From an uncultured Acidobacteriota bacterium (GTDB lineage Bacteria; Acidobacteriota; Blastocatellia; RBC074): a stretch of DNA of 42,808 bases. Position 1 is the stretch's first letter; each line of letters opens with the position of its first letter. Shown in pieces: positions 1-8,648 of this stretch. The translations under genes and the position numbers were made by a program. Below the pieces are notes generated by a model. It was not told where the DNA came from and did not search any database. It saw only the letters and a program-made list of their open reading frames with translations. Location of the stretch: NCBI GenBank assembly GCA_903862855.1, contig CAIOZW010000435.1, positions 1 to 42,808 on the forward strand, given 5' to 3'.

Positions 1-192
1 AGGAAAGTAGTAGACCTCATTCGGATTGTTGGCGACGCGGGCGACCGTAATATAGTCGTTGACCTCCGGAAGAGAGAGGAGCGACGAATCGAGTGTACCG
101 ATGACGATCATGAGCGGAGCAGCGAGAGAGACGGGCATGGTGACAACCTGCCGCGAGATCTCGAGAAACCACTCCATGAACCAGTCGAACAT
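1..192 (-). CDS. VTT/DedA-like membrane protein, 5' part only (runs off the window)
   Basis: Only the first 64 codons are present. They read from an ATG at 192 with the Shine-Dalgarno-like AAGGGGA just upstream, and the frame stays open to base 1. The visible protein starts with an amphipathic stretch ([11 protein letters not shown]), then a hydrophobic segment that ends in [13 protein letters not shown]. That motif is typical of the N-terminus of the VTT (SNARE-associated/DedA-like) family of polytopic inner-membrane proteins, which are linked to lipid scrambling and membrane homeostasis. The gene lies 65 bp downstream of dprA on the same strand and may be co-transcribed. The family call rests on one motif because most of the protein is outside the window. 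Confidence 0.62.
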   Translation of the reverse strand, partial: MFDWFMEWFLEISRQVVTMPVSLAAPLMIVIGTLDSSLLSLPEVNDYITVARVANNPNEVYYFP

Positions 193-257
193 AATCCCCT
201 TCACCGTTGCGGTCAATTGATGCGAAAGAATCCGCGGTCATCCGGCTTAAATAGAGC

Positions 258-1382
258 TTAGAGTCGTCGCAAAAAACTCTTGCCCGGAAGCTGGATGATT
301 CTATCTTTCATTTCGAGACCAAGCAATGCATTCATCATCGCGGGAGAAGAGAGTTGACTGGCCAGAAGGAGCTGATCGATGTGGGCAGGCACATCGGTCG
401 AGAGGAGTTCGATGACGGACCGTTCGACCTCGGTGAGGATAACCGAGTCGATACTGGTCTGGACGGCAGGAGATGGACCGTCAGAGAGTTCGTGTATGTC
501 AGAGCGGAGGTCATTTGGCAGCTCCTCGAGAACGTCGCGTGCGCACTGAATCAGTTTGGCGCCGTCCTTGATGAGATAGTTGGGTCCGAACGAGGTCTGG
601 GAGGTGATATTGCCAGGAACGGCATAGACATCACGCCCCTGTTCGGCAGCCATCCGGGCGGTGATGAGCGAGCCGCTGTGCTCGGCGGCCTCGACGATCA
701 GCACACCAAAGCAGAGACCGCTCAGGATGCGGTTACGATAGGGAAAGTTCTGGGGAAGCGGAGGGGTCGCGAGAGGAAACTCGGAGATGATGGCCCCGGA
801 GGCCACGATCTCGGTTGAGAGTGGGCGATGTTCCGCCGGGTAGGTGCTGTCGAGACCCGTGCCGACGACGGCGATGGTCAGTCCGGCACCGTCGAGAGCC
901 CCGCGATGGGCCGCGGCATCGATGCCACGGGCCAGACCGGAGACGATGGTCAGACCCTGCGCGGCGAGGTCACGCGCGAGGCTTGCTGCGGCATTGATGC
1001 CATAGCTCGATGAGCGGCGTGATCCGACGACGGCAAGGCAGGGCCGCGCGATCGCTTCACGCCACCGTCCACGCAGATAGAGAACCAGTGGCGGATCGTG
1101 AATCTCGCGCAGCAGAGACGGGTAGTCCGGGTCACCAAGGGTGACCAGTTCGATCCCCAGCGGTTCGAGCCGTTCGATCTCAGCCGCCGCCTTCTGTAGA
1201 ACCTCGCTGTCGTGGAGTTCGCGGATCGTCGGCGGCTTGAGTCCAACCCTCTCGAGTGCGGAACGCGATGCGGTGAAGACATTGGCCGGGCAGCCAAATT
1301 CACGCAGAAGCTGATTGGCGGAACGAGGCCCGATTCCACGAACCATATTGAGCGCGACCCAGTCGGCTGTTTCAGCAGGCAT
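258..1382 (-). CDS. dprA: DNA-processing protein DprA (Smf)
   Basis: DprA binds single-stranded DNA entering the cell and loads RecA during natural transformation. At 374 residues the length is normal. Order of parts: an N-terminal helix-hairpin-helix region (VRGIGPRSANQLLREFG), the Rossmann-like DprA domain with GSRRSSSYG, SGLARGIDAAAHRGAL, GTGLDSTYPAEH and SEFPL...FPYRNRILSGL, and a C-terminal winged-helix region ending QLPGKSFLRRL. I chose the ATG at 1382 because AGGAGGT lies 10 nt upstream. The frame could extend 15 codons further, to 1427, but that extension covers the ribosome-binding site and lacks family-like sequence. No other competence gene is nearby. The identification is secure. 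Confidence 0.95.
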   Translation of the reverse strand: MPAETADWVALNMVRGIGPRSANQLLREFGCPANVFTASRSALERVGLKPPTIRELHDSEVLQKAAAEIERLEPLGIELVTLGDPDYPSLLREIHDPPLVLYLRGRWREAIARPCLAVVGSRRSSSYGINAAASLARDLAAQGLTIVSGLARGIDAAAHRGALDGAGLTIAVVGTGLDSTYPAEHRPLSTEIVASGAIISEFPLATPPLPQNFPYRNRILSGLCFGVLIVEAAEHSGSLITARMAAEQGRDVYAVPGNITSQTSFGPNYLIKDGAKLIQCARDVLEELPNDLRSDIHELSDGPSPAVQTSIDSVILTEVERSVIELLSTDVPAHIDQLLLASQLSSPAMMNALLGLEMKDRIIQLPGKSFLRRL

Positions 1383-2177
1383 GGTTAAAGTACCTCCTAA
1401 TGGCTGTCGTTGTTCACTTGGCGCCATTATACGAAGGTTACACTCGAAATCCTACCAAAAATTTTCTGTCAGACTCCGATGGCAGCAGGTTCGCGGCAGG
1501 GGGCGATCGAGCCCGGCGCAGGGTGATGAGCGATATTTGTGAAACTATATGATATGTCGAAGGGTGAAGATGCGTGGGTGAGAATCAGGGTCGATTTACT
1601 TATGATTCTGGCGGGCAATGACACCCCAACTCGATGAAGCTGGGGCTGTCACGGGGTAGAGACGAAGTTTAAGTCAGGTCTTTCAATCAGGACGGTCATC
1701 TCACAAACCAAACCAATCTGAGTTCGGCGCTCAGGACGGGGGATCTGAGTGACCACTGATCACGCTCTTCGGCGTGAATGAGTAACGTGTGTGTAGTTTG
1801 TGAGTGCCGCTCGATCTTGGGTGCGAAGAGAATATCGAAAGGGTCGATTGCTCACTGGGTACAATCGACCCTCTTCGTACCAAAGATCGAGTCGAGCGTT
1901 GGCGACGGAGCATCCCTTTTACGGTAACACCTCGTGCTGCCCAACATCGGCAGATCATACCGACGCTATAAGTAAACACATTTCGCCATGTTTATTCCAG
2001 TCTTTTTTTACAAAAAGAGATTTTTTTTTACGGTTAACCAATTTCGACGACCAAGGTTAAAAAATCGGTCTCTGAGATGGCGAGGATGCCCTGCTCAGGG
2101 CAGGATTCAGGTCGGGAAATCATTCAGGATTCCCCGACCCGAGAGCCGGCGTCAATGAGTGGGTCGAGCGGAATGGC
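1383..2177. other. Long non-coding stretch between larB and dprA with several hairpins
   Basis: About 800 bp without a convincing gene; open frames here have no family-like sequence or good start signals. It holds a hairpin at 1619-1651 (arms around CCCCA/TGGGG, 6-nt loop, no T-run), a small TCACGC/GCGTGA hairpin near 1759, the large bulged inverted repeat at 1810-1891, T-runs of 7 and 9 around 2010-2030, and hairpins at about 2090-2104 and 2110-2140 just after larB. The density of paired structure suggests a non-coding RNA or a decayed element, but no known RNA family is recognised. Confidence 0.5.
1810..1891. repeat. Long bulged inverted repeat (82 nt hairpin)
   Basis: Outer arms at 1810-1830 and 1871-1891 pair over 21 positions with one mismatch and one possible wobble pair. 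Inner arms GGGTCGATTG (1841-1850) and CAATCGACCC (1861-1870) pair perfectly over 10. A 10-nt bulge (1831-1840) sits on the left side only, and the loop is 10 nt. There is no T-run on either side, so it is not an ordinary terminator. It may be a structured RNA, a protein-binding cruciform or the remnant of a small palindromic element. Confidence 0.75.
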
Positions 2178-2924
2178 TCAACCACGATTGATGAGGCTGG
2201 CGACAAAACCAGCGCCAAAACCATTGTCGATATTGACGACGGTGACATTGGAGGAGCAAGAGTTGAGCATGCCGAGCAGGGCGGCGATGCCATTGAAGCT
2301 GGCGCCATAGCCGATGGAGGTCGGGACAGCGATGACCGGGACATTGACCAGACCGCCGACGACCGAGGGAAGAGCGCCCTCCATGCCGGCGACACAGATG
2401 ATGACCCGTGCAGAATCGAGCACCTGGCGGCGGCTGAGAATACGGTGGATGCCGGCGACACCGACATCGAAGAGGCGTTCGATACGGTTGCCCATGATCT
2501 CGACAGTGAGGGCAGCCTCATCAGCGACGGGGATGTCGGATGTTCCGGCCGTGACGACGGCAATCGTTCCGTGACCATGAATGGATGTATCGCGACGGAC
2601 GGAGATGGCACGGCAGCTCTCGTGGTAGACCGCATCGGGAGCGGTCTGGCGAACGATCTCGAACGACTCGGGGTTGGTCCGGGTGACAAGGAGGTTCGAA
2701 GAGCGCTCAAGAAGTCGAGCGGCAATGCCACCGACCTGTTCAGGGGTCTTTCCCTGGCCAAAGATCACTTCTGGAAACCCCTGGCGAAGAGCGCGGTGGT
2801 GGTCAACGTGCGCAAATCCCAGATCCTCAAAAGGGAGATGGCGAAGATCGGCAACCACCTGATCAAGCTCGGTCTGTCCGTCTTTATATGATTTGAGTAT
2901 TTCCCTCAGTCTTGTCTGATCCAT
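2178..2924 (-). CDS. larB: LarB-family pyridinium-3,5-biscarboxylic acid mononucleotide synthase
   Basis: LarB carboxylates and hydrolyses nicotinic acid adenine dinucleotide, the first step in making the nickel-pincer cofactor of lactate racemase and related enzymes. The 248-residue length is normal. The PurE-like C-terminal half carries the family's strongest signatures: [12 protein letters not shown], the [15 protein letters not shown] segment, PTSIGYG and [10 protein letters not shown]. The partners larC and larE are not within this window. The ATG at 2924 has no good ribosome-binding site; the DNA just upstream is A+T-rich and holds a short palindrome at 2936-2949. The start could therefore be on a very short leader. 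The family call is firm; the link to lactate racemase here is inference. Confidence 0.9.
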   Translation of the reverse strand: MDQTRLREILKSYKDGQTELDQVVADLRHLPFEDLGFAHVDHHRALRQGFPEVIFGQGKTPEQVGGIAARLLERSSNLLVTRTNPESFEIVRQTAPDAVYHESCRAISVRRDTSIHGHGTIAVVTAGTSDIPVADEAALTVEIMGNRIERLFDVGVAGIHRILSRRQVLDSARVIICVAGMEGALPSVVGGLVNVPVIAVPTSIGYGASFNGIAALLGMLNSCSSNVTVVNIDNGFGAGFVASLINRG

Positions 2925-2935
2925 AATATTAATTA

Positions 2936-2949
2936 TTGAAATTTTTCAA
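2936..2949. promoter_or_regulatory. Operator-like palindrome upstream of larB
   Basis: TTGAAA and TTTCAA flank two bases, 11 bp upstream of the larB start and within A+T-rich DNA where its promoter should lie. It could be a repressor site overlapping the promoter. No regulator can be named from sequence alone. Confidence 0.35.
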
Positions 2950-3239
2950 GTAAGCCGTTGGTCGGTTGGAATCGGCTGGTCGAGATCCAGCGAATGGATA
3001 GTCTGACCGTCGAACCCGGTGCGCCTCACCTCAATTGTCGGTCCGTAGACGGGTCTGTGGGTTTTACGCCTCCTGACTCTTTTCTGATCGTCAGGGAAGA
3101 TCCGTACGAGACGGGTCAATGAAAACAGAATCTGCACATAAGTTTCAAATCGAATCGTGCATTGTGGGCGAGATAAATTGGATGGCCATTGGTCAAATTT
3201 TGTCAATTTTCTTGAATTTACAGGGTTCTGAAGCGCAGC

Positions 3240-3269
3240 TTGACAAGCTTTTCCCGCGACTTCTATAGT
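3240..3269 (+). promoter_or_regulatory. Sigma-70-type promoter of the menaquinone operon
   Basis: TTGACA (3240-3245) and TATAGT (3264-3269) are 18 bp apart, which predicts a start near 3276 and a leader of about 115 nt before ubiX. The palindrome CTGTCA-G-TGACAG at 3293-3305 falls just downstream of the predicted start and could be an operator. Confidence 0.65.
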
Positions 3270-3292
3270 GAAAAACTTGTACTAAGAGCTAT

Positions 3293-3305
3293 CTGTCAGT
3301 GACAG
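3293..3305. promoter_or_regulatory. Inverted repeat CTGTCA-G-TGACAG in the ubiX leader
   Basis: Perfect 6-bp arms around one base lie about 20 bp after the predicted transcription start of the ubiX operon. The same TGACAG half-site appears in inverted repeats upstream of the FKBP gene (12509) and speA (25250), with different spacing. A shared regulator is possible but unproven. Confidence 0.35.
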
Positions 3306-3390
3306 TGGATTGCGGTGATGGCACAGGAGATGCGACATCGGGTCGAGAAAACGGGGACCAACTAGTCTGAGGACTGATTCTTTTAATTCT

Positions 3391-4020
3391 ATGAATCGAG
3401 GCAAGCGGATCACCATTGGAGTAACTGGAGCAAGTGGAGCAATCTATGCCCAGCGGTTGCTGCAATGGCTGGATGCCAGTCCGGAGGTTGAGCGGATCGA
3501 TCTGGTCGTCACCCAGGCTGGGGTGCGGGTCGCGAATGAGGAGTTGGGTCTCAACCTGGCGGGGACCGACGGGCGGGTCGCCCGGGAGCTGATCGGACGG
3601 GATTCGGAGAAGATCGTCCCGCATTCGGCGAACGACATCGGGGCGACGATTGCGAGTGGGTCATACCTGTCGGATGCGATGGTCATCCTGCCCTGCAGCA
3701 TGGGATCGCTGGGGGCGATTGCGAGCGGGGTGACAAGGGATCTGGTGCACCGGGCAGCGGATGTGATCCTGAAAGAGCGGCGTTTGTTGATCATCGTGCC
3801 GCGCGAGACGCCGCTCAATGAGATCCACCTCGAGAATATGCTCAAGCTGGCGCGGATGGGGGTACGGATCGTCCCGGCGATGCCTAGCTTCTACCATTTT
3901 CCAAAGAGTATCGACGACCTGATCGATCACTTCTGCCATCGACTGCTGGATCATCTCGGGATCTCACACGAGCAGTTGACGCGCTGGGAGGGGAGTCGAC
4001 CGGCGCGGCAGCGAGGCTGA
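3391..4020 (+). CDS. ubiX: UbiX/Pad1-type flavin prenyltransferase (MqnM role likely)
   Basis: UbiX enzymes join dimethylallyl phosphate to FMN, making the prenylated flavin that UbiD-type decarboxylases need. The 209-residue protein starts with the FMN-binding [18 protein letters not shown]. It also shows [24 protein letters not shown], the [21 protein letters not shown] segment and the [16 protein letters not shown] region, all typical of the family. It is the first gene of a run with a UbiA-type prenyltransferase, mqnE and mqnD, so its product probably serves the UbiD-like decarboxylase of the futalosine menaquinone route (often called MqnM). That decarboxylase gene is not in the window. 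The ribosome-binding site is poor: GAGGA lies 17 nt from the ATG. Confidence 0.93.
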   Translation: MNRGKRITIGVTGASGAIYAQRLLQWLDASPEVERIDLVVTQAGVRVANEELGLNLAGTDGRVARELIGRDSEKIVPHSANDIGATIASGSYLSDAMVILPCSMGSLGAIASGVTRDLVHRAADVILKERRLLIIVPRETPLNEIHLENMLKLARMGVRIVPAMPSFYHFPKSIDDLIDHFCHRLLDHLGISHEQLTRWEGSRPARQRG

Positions 4021-4042
4021 GAACGGGAGCGAAATCGATCCT

Positions 4043-4903
4043 ATGTTGAAGAACCTGAAGACGACACTGGAGATGATCAAGTTCGAACACACGCTCTTTG
4101 CGTTGCCCTTTGCGCTGTTGGGAGCGGTGCTCGCAGCACGCGGTCTACCGGGTTTGAAGCAGGTGGTCTGGATTGTGATGGCGATGGTTGGGGCGCGGTC
4201 GGCAGCGATGGCCTTCAACCGGCTGGTCGACCGCGATTTTGATGCGGCCAATCCGCGGACGCGGATGCGGGCGATACCGGCGGGTCTGTTGAGTACCCGC
4301 TACGTGGTGATCTTCACGCTGGGAGCGTCAGGAATCTTTTTTGTGGCGGCAGCGATGCTCAATCCGCTGGCGCTGAAGCTCTCGCCGCTGGCGCTGGGAT
4401 CGGTACTCTTCTATTCGTACACGAAGCGGTTCACGGCGCTCTCGCACGTCGCGCTGGGATGGGCGCTGGCGATTGCGCCAACCGGGGCGTGGATTGCGGT
4501 TCGGGGAGCGATCGACGCGCCGACTCCACTGCTGCTGAGCCTGGCGGTGCTGCTCTGGACGGCCGGGTTCGATATTATCTACGCCTGTCAGGATGAAGGC
4601 TTTGACCGCCAGGCGGGTCTTCATTCGATACCCTCCCGGATTGGTGTGGCACGGGCACTGCAGATTGCGCGGCTCTTCCATCTCGTGATGTTCGTCGTGC
4701 TGCTCTGGATCGCCTGGTTGACCGGACTGCACTGGGTCGGAATGGTCGGACTGGCGGCAACGGCTGGGCTGCTGATCCACCAGCACCGTCTGGTAAGACC
4801 GGATGATCTGTCAAAACTCGATATGGCATTCTTTACGACCAATGCCTATGTGAGTGTGATCCTCTTCGTGACGATCGCCGCCGATGTTCTCCTCTTTTCG
4901 TGA
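4043..4903 (+). CDS. UbiA-family polyprenyltransferase (MqnP type)
   Basis: UbiA enzymes are integral-membrane prenyltransferases. In this operon the likely acceptor is 1,4-dihydroxy-6-naphthoate, which makes it MqnP. The 286-residue protein has about eight to nine hydrophobic segments and both Asp-rich magnesium/diphosphate motifs: [12 protein letters not shown] (residues 59-70) and [13 protein letters not shown] (177-189). The [10 protein letters not shown] and YSYTKRF segments also fit the group often labelled 4-hydroxybenzoate prenyltransferase. It lies 22 bp after ubiX with GGGAG upstream of its ATG. The substrate is inferred from its neighbours mqnE and mqnD; the fold and reaction class are clear from the motifs. 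Confidence 0.9.
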   Translation: MLKNLKTTLEMIKFEHTLFALPFALLGAVLAARGLPGLKQVVWIVMAMVGARSAAMAFNRLVDRDFDAANPRTRMRAIPAGLLSTRYVVIFTLGASGIFFVAAAMLNPLALKLSPLALGSVLFYSYTKRFTALSHVALGWALAIAPTGAWIAVRGAIDAPTPLLLSLAVLLWTAGFDIIYACQDEGFDRQAGLHSIPSRIGVARALQIARLFHLVMFVVLLWIAWLTGLHWVGMVGLAATAGLLIHQHRLVRPDDLSKLDMAFFTTNAYVSVILFVTIAADVLLFS

Positions 4904-4927
4904 AGAGGCCGGCCGCGGGAGGCTATG

Positions 4928-5542
4928 ATGAAAGCTAACAAATGGACCGTCTGGATGTTGCTGCTGGTCGGGCTGTTGGCCGGAGAGGGACTTGGTCAGG
5001 AGGCGGAGGCGGTTGCCGAGACCGGGAGCCGGAGTCACGACTACGCCTCATTGCGGAATGTTGATCTGGAGCTCGACAACTTTGAAGTACAGACGCTTGA
5101 TGGGCGCAAGGTCCACCTGAGCGAGCTGGTGAGGGATGGCAAGATCGTGCTGCTTCACTTCTTTGCCACCTTCTGCCATAACAGCAACTACGATATGGTA
5201 ACGGTCAACGACCTCTATCGTACATATGGGGCTGAGGGTTTCGAGGTGATCGGGATCAGCGAGTATTCAAATGCCGCCGAGCTGGAGAAGTTCCGCGGAC
5301 GCCACAAACCGGTCTATCCGATGGTCACCGAGGAGGAGACCGGACGGAAGAGAACGCGCCATTACCGGCTCCGCACAAAGGCCGGAGATGAGCGGAAATG
5401 GGGAACGCCATTCAGTATCGTCATCGATGGTCGTGAGATTGAGCGGGAGGGTGGGACGCTCGCCCGGCGAATGTATGTGGCGACAGGTGAACTGGTGCGG
5501 GCGGAGATCGAATCTCTGATCCGACGCCGTTTGAAGGAGTAA
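4928..5542 (+). CDS. Exported thioredoxin-fold (redoxin/TlpA-like) protein with a single cysteine
   Basis: An N-terminal signal peptide (hydrophobic [15 protein letters not shown]) leads into a thioredoxin-like domain: a [17 protein letters not shown] start, a LLHFFATFC core, the [10 protein letters not shown] strand and the cis-proline loop [11 protein letters not shown]. TlpA/ResA proteins carry a CxxC pair at this core; here the motif is CHNS, and Cys83 is the only cysteine in the 204 residues. It therefore cannot be an ordinary dithiol oxidoreductase. A one-cysteine peroxiredoxin-like or structural role is possible. I chose the second of two adjacent ATGs because GGGAGG is 5 nt before it and only 2 nt before the first. 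It sits between ubiA and mqnE, 4 bp before mqnE. Confidence 0.8.
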   Translation: MKANKWTVWMLLLVGLLAGEGLGQEAEAVAETGSRSHDYASLRNVDLELDNFEVQTLDGRKVHLSELVRDGKIVLLHFFATFCHNSNYDMVTVNDLYRTYGAEGFEVIGISEYSNAAELEKFRGRHKPVYPMVTEEETGRKRTRHYRLRTKAGDERKWGTPFSIVIDGREIEREGGTLARRMYVATGELVRAEIESLIRRRLKE

Positions 5543-5546
5543 AGAG

Positions 5547-6668
5547 ATGAACGAGAATTTCTATCTGGTCGATGAACGACTTGCGCCGATAGCTGAGAAG
5601 GTGCTGGCGGGAGTGCGCCTCGACTTTGCCGATGGGATGAGACTTTTTGAGAGCAGTGACCTGCATGGGATAGGCCGGCTCGCCGATATCGTGCGAAGAA
5701 GAAAGCACGATCGGGCAACCTACTTCAACGTCAACCGGCACCTCAATCCGACCAACTACTGCTATGCCGACTGCAAGTTCTGCGGGTTCTTTGCCAAGCA
5801 CAACGAAGAGCACGGCTACACGCACAGCATCGAGGAGTGCCTGAAGATCGCGCGGGATGCCTGGGAGCAGGGGGCGACGGAACTGCACATCGTCAGTGGG
5901 CTCAACACCCGACTCCCCTTCTCGTACTATACCGACCTGCTCTCATCGATCAAGCGCGATTTTCCATCGCTCCACCTGAAGGCCTTCACGATGGTCGAGA
6001 TCGATTTCTTCGCCAAGTTCTACAAGATGTCGGATGAGGAGACGATCGAGCAGCTGAAGGAGGCCGGGCTCGACTCGTGCCCGGGAGGCGGGGCGGAGGT
6101 CTTTGCCGAGGAGACCCGGGCCAAGGTCTGTACGCACAAGACGGATGGAAACCGCTGGCTGGAGGTCGCAGGAAAGGTGCATGCCGCCGGACTGAAGACC
6201 AATGCGACAATCCTTTACGGACATGTCGAGACAACCGCCGACCGGGTCGATCATCTGGTGCGATTGCGCGAGCAGCAGGATCGCTCGGGAGGTTTCCAGT
6301 GCTTCATTCCGCTCGCCTTCTATCCGCCGGGAACGCAACTGGGCCATCTGCCAGGCCCATCGGGTATCGACAGCCTGAAGATGATCGCCGTCTCGCGACT
6401 CATGCTCGACAATATCGATCACATCAAGGCCTACTGGGTGATGCTCGGCAAGCGGCTCGCGCAGACAGCGCTCCACTTTGGGGCAAACGACTTTGACGGG
6501 ACGATCACGCGGGGTGGGGAGCTGATGGAGTCCTACCTGGTCGAGGCACGGAGCGACAATGAGGCTTCTCGTGACGAGATCGTCAGGCTGATCAACGAGG
6601 CCGGCTTCCTGCCTGTCGAACGCGACACGCTCTATCATCCGTTGCGAGAGTATGCTGCGGCCGATTGA
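5547..6668 (+). CDS. mqnE: Aminofutalosine synthase (radical SAM)
   Basis: MqnE adds an adenosyl group to 3-[(1-carboxyvinyl)oxy]benzoate and rearranges it to 6-amino-6-deoxyfutalosine. The 373-residue protein has the radical-SAM CxxxCxxC cluster at Cys72, Cys76 and Cys79 (CYADCKFC). It also has ELHIVSGLN, the [16 protein letters not shown] block, [12 protein letters not shown] and [13 protein letters not shown]. The GGGAE and YGHVET blocks favour MqnE over its relative MqnC. The start follows GAAGGAG, which overlaps the end of the redoxin gene. The neighbouring mqnD, ubiA and ubiX support the pathway call. Confidence 0.95.
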   Translation: MNENFYLVDERLAPIAEKVLAGVRLDFADGMRLFESSDLHGIGRLADIVRRRKHDRATYFNVNRHLNPTNYCYADCKFCGFFAKHNEEHGYTHSIEECLKIARDAWEQGATELHIVSGLNTRLPFSYYTDLLSSIKRDFPSLHLKAFTMVEIDFFAKFYKMSDEETIEQLKEAGLDSCPGGGAEVFAEETRAKVCTHKTDGNRWLEVAGKVHAAGLKTNATILYGHVETTADRVDHLVRLREQQDRSGGFQCFIPLAFYPPGTQLGHLPGPSGIDSLKMIAVSRLMLDNIDHIKAYWVMLGKRLAQTALHFGANDFDGTITRGGELMESYLVEARSDNEASRDEIVRLINEAGFLPVERDTLYHPLREYAAAD

Positions 6669-6717
6669 GCCGCGCCAGAAAACCGCTGTTTATCATATCA
6701 AGAGGATTCTTCATCTT

Positions 6718-7554
6718 ATGAAACGAGAGATCAAGGTAGCTCACAGTCCGGATTCGGACGATGCCTTCATGTTCTACGGTCTGGCGACCGACAAGCTGGA
6801 CACGGGCGAGCTCCATTTTACACACGTTCTGCGAGACATCCAGTCGCTCAATCAGGTCGCGATGACGACCCGTGAGTATGATGTGACGGCCGTCTCCTTC
6901 CACGCCTATGCGTACATTGCTGAGAACTACATGCTATTGCCGCATGGAGCGAGCATTGGCGATGGGTATGGACCGATCGTCGTCGCCCGGGAGAAGTTTT
7001 CTGCAAGCGATCTGCCAAAGAAGCGGATTGCCGTGCCGGGAACGCTGACAAGTGCCTACCTTGCGCTGCGGCTCCACACGCCGGAGTTCGAGTTTGGCGT
7101 CGTCCCCTTCGATGAGATCATTGAAGCGGTGGTGAGAGGCGATTACGATGCCGGGCTGCTGATCCACGAGGGTCAGTTGACCTATGAGAATGACGGGTTG
7201 CAGAAGATTGTCGATCTTGGTGAGTGGTGGAAGGAGAAGACTGGACTGCCATTGCCGATGGGTGGGAATGTGATCCGGCGGGATCTCGGGCCGGAGCTGC
7301 AGCGGAAGGTCTCAGGCTGGCTCCACCGGAGCATCCAGTATTCGATGGATCATCGCGAAGATGCGCTGAACTATGCGATGCAGTTCGCGCGGGACATGCC
7401 GGTCGAGACGGCCGACGAGTTTGTGGCGATGTGGGTCAACAGCAGTACGCTTGGGTATACCGATCGGGATCGTGAGGCAGTCCAGTTGATGCTCGATGAG
7501 GGGTTCCGCAAGGGAGTCATCCCAAACCAGGTCAAGGTCGAGTTTGTCGACTGA
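6718..7554 (+). CDS. mqnD: 1,4-dihydroxy-6-naphthoate synthase
   Basis: MqnD turns cyclic de-hypoxanthine futalosine into 1,4-dihydroxy-6-naphthoate, the acceptor for prenylation. The 278-residue protein has a periplasmic-binding-protein-like fold. Visible signatures are [15 protein letters not shown] near the start, [13 protein letters not shown], and [17 protein letters not shown] followed by [18 protein letters not shown]. That last pair separates MqnD from MqnA and carries the expected catalytic histidine. I chose the ATG at 6718 with AGAGGA 11 nt upstream; a longer frame from 6652 would overlap mqnE and adds no family-like sequence. It is the last gene of the operon and is followed by a terminator at 7590. 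Confidence 0.92.
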   Translation: MKREIKVAHSPDSDDAFMFYGLATDKLDTGELHFTHVLRDIQSLNQVAMTTREYDVTAVSFHAYAYIAENYMLLPHGASIGDGYGPIVVAREKFSASDLPKKRIAVPGTLTSAYLALRLHTPEFEFGVVPFDEIIEAVVRGDYDAGLLIHEGQLTYENDGLQKIVDLGEWWKEKTGLPLPMGGNVIRRDLGPELQRKVSGWLHRSIQYSMDHREDALNYAMQFARDMPVETADEFVAMWVNSSTLGYTDRDREAVQLMLDEGFRKGVIPNQVKVEFVD

Positions 7555-7589
7555 GACGCGTCGGGTCTGACTGGAGAGTCAAAGAGGTT

Positions 7590-7634
7590 GGGGAGGGGGC
7601 TGCGGCAGATTTGAAGCAGCTCCCTCCCCTTTTT
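7590..7634 (+). terminator. Rho-independent terminator of the menaquinone operon
   Basis: A 14-bp G+C-rich stem (7590-7603 with 7616-7629, one mismatch) and a 12-nt loop are followed directly by TTTTT. It lies 35 bp after the mqnD stop. The minus-strand gene that ends at 7654 would read into the same stem, but without a good T-run. Confidence 0.9.
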
Positions 7635-7653
7635 GGTGGTCAGTCCGGGTGGA

Positions 7654-8613
7654 TCAGCCCTTCAAGGCCCGGTTGACCCGCTCGATTCCCTCGTCGATCT
7701 CAGCGGGAGACTTGAAGCCCATGACGCAGGCATCGACAAAACCGCAGTTCATGACGTAACGGGCGGCCTTTTCACGGTCGTCGGCATTGACGAAGTCGCC
7801 ATTTCCGACCAGTTTCATGGCGATGATGCCACGTCCCTTGTCGTGCATCGACTTGATCTCCTTCATGGCCTCGGGAACCTTGCCATGGGGATCGTGGGGA
7901 TTGGTCGGATGGTCACCATCGACGTGGTGGCCCTGCGGGTTGATACGGGCAAGCTGAACCTCGAGCCAGTCGCTCTTCGCGGCGATGCGGAGGGCTGAGA
8001 GACCGTGGCAAGACATGCCCTTCGCCCGAATCCAGCCGCGGGCCTGGGCCTCATCGAAGGCCTCCATGACCTTCTTCATGCGTTCCGGCCAATCGGCCGT
8101 GACGGTACAGTGGATCAGCAGTGCGTCGATGTAGTCGACACCCAGATCCTGGCGGTACTGATCGATCGTCTTGAGTGGATCGACCGGACCGGTGCCTCCG
8201 GAGGGCATCTTGGAGAGAAGAAAGTACTGGTCACGCGGCAGTGGCTTGAGGGCCTCGCGCATCATCCCATATGTCAGATAGTTCTTGGCGGTATCGATGT
8301 AGCGGATGCCGCTGTCGAAGGCATACTGAACAAGCTTGTTGAAGGTGGGCTGGCCAAGCTCCATCTGGACACGGCCATTGTGTGAGCCGGTGCCCATCCC
8401 GAGCCGGGTGATCTTCAACTTGCCCTTGTTGAGACGGCCAAGCTGAACCCAGTCGGTCGCCTTGCGGGCAGCCGGCTCGGCAGCCGAAACGATCTCGTTG
8501 TTGAGAGTCGTCAGACCGAGCATTCCGGCCGCAGTCGCCGAAGTGCGGATAAAGTCACGACGCGTGACGACAGGACTGGGCGCTTCTTCTTTAATGTTGT
8601 TCTCTGCTGGCAT
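7654..8613 (-). CDS. Tat-exported aldo/keto reductase
   Basis: The 319-residue protein begins with a twin-arginine signal: [17 protein letters not shown], a hydrophobic stretch, then a polar region. A TIM-barrel aldo/keto reductase domain follows, with [25 protein letters not shown] (Asp and Tyr of the tetrad), a lysine in LLSKMPSGG, the [12 protein letters not shown] histidine and a C-terminal [16 protein letters not shown]. These enzymes reduce carbonyls with NADPH; exported members are common in soil bacteria, but their substrate and electron donor are unclear. I chose the ATG at 8613 because GGAGGT is 5 nt upstream. It is the last gene of a minus-strand run starting at the FKBP gene, and the Tat machinery is encoded at 38530-40018. 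Confidence 0.88.
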   Translation of the reverse strand: MPAENNIKEEAPSPVVTRRDFIRTSATAAGMLGLTTLNNEIVSAAEPAARKATDWVQLGRLNKGKLKITRLGMGTGSHNGRVQMELGQPTFNKLVQYAFDSGIRYIDTAKNYLTYGMMREALKPLPRDQYFLLSKMPSGGTGPVDPLKTIDQYRQDLGVDYIDALLIHCTVTADWPERMKKVMEAFDEAQARGWIRAKGMSCHGLSALRIAAKSDWLEVQLARINPQGHHVDGDHPTNPHDPHGKVPEAMKEIKSMHDKGRGIIAMKLVGNGDFVNADDREKAARYVMNCGFVDACVMGFKSPAEIDEGIERVNRALKG

Positions 8614-8648
8614 GAATACCTCCGCTGGATCTGGGACCCTCACAGATC

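Larger units (their letters stand above)
2925..3390. other. Divergent intergenic region, larB / ubiX
   Basis: About 470 bp with no supported gene. On the larB side it holds the palindrome TTGAAA-N2-TTTCAA at 2936-2949 in A+T-rich DNA. On the ubiX side it holds the promoter at 3240-3269 and the inverted repeat CTGTCA-G-TGACAG at 3293-3305. The middle part shows nothing recognisable. Confidence 0.5.

Noticed and set aside
17-241. 74-residue open frame on the minus strand at the window start
   Set aside because: It runs in a different frame through the VTT/DedA-like coding sequence at 1-192, and its protein has no recognisable pattern.
1619-1651. Terminator for larB or dprA
   Set aside because: The stem is good but no T-run follows on either strand, and it is about 500 bp from the larB stop.
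1731-2060. Open frames on both strands (82 and 86 residues) over the hairpin region
   Set aside because: They span the inverted repeat, have no ribosome-binding site, and show no resemblance to known proteins.
2946-3206. 86-residue frame on the minus strand upstream of larB
   Set aside because: No family-like sequence and no good start signal; it overlaps the region where the larB promoter should lie.
3391-7554. Ubiquinone pathway for ubiX and ubiA
   Set aside because: The adjacent mqnE and mqnD place these genes in the futalosine menaquinone route, so the ubiquinone reading is not needed.
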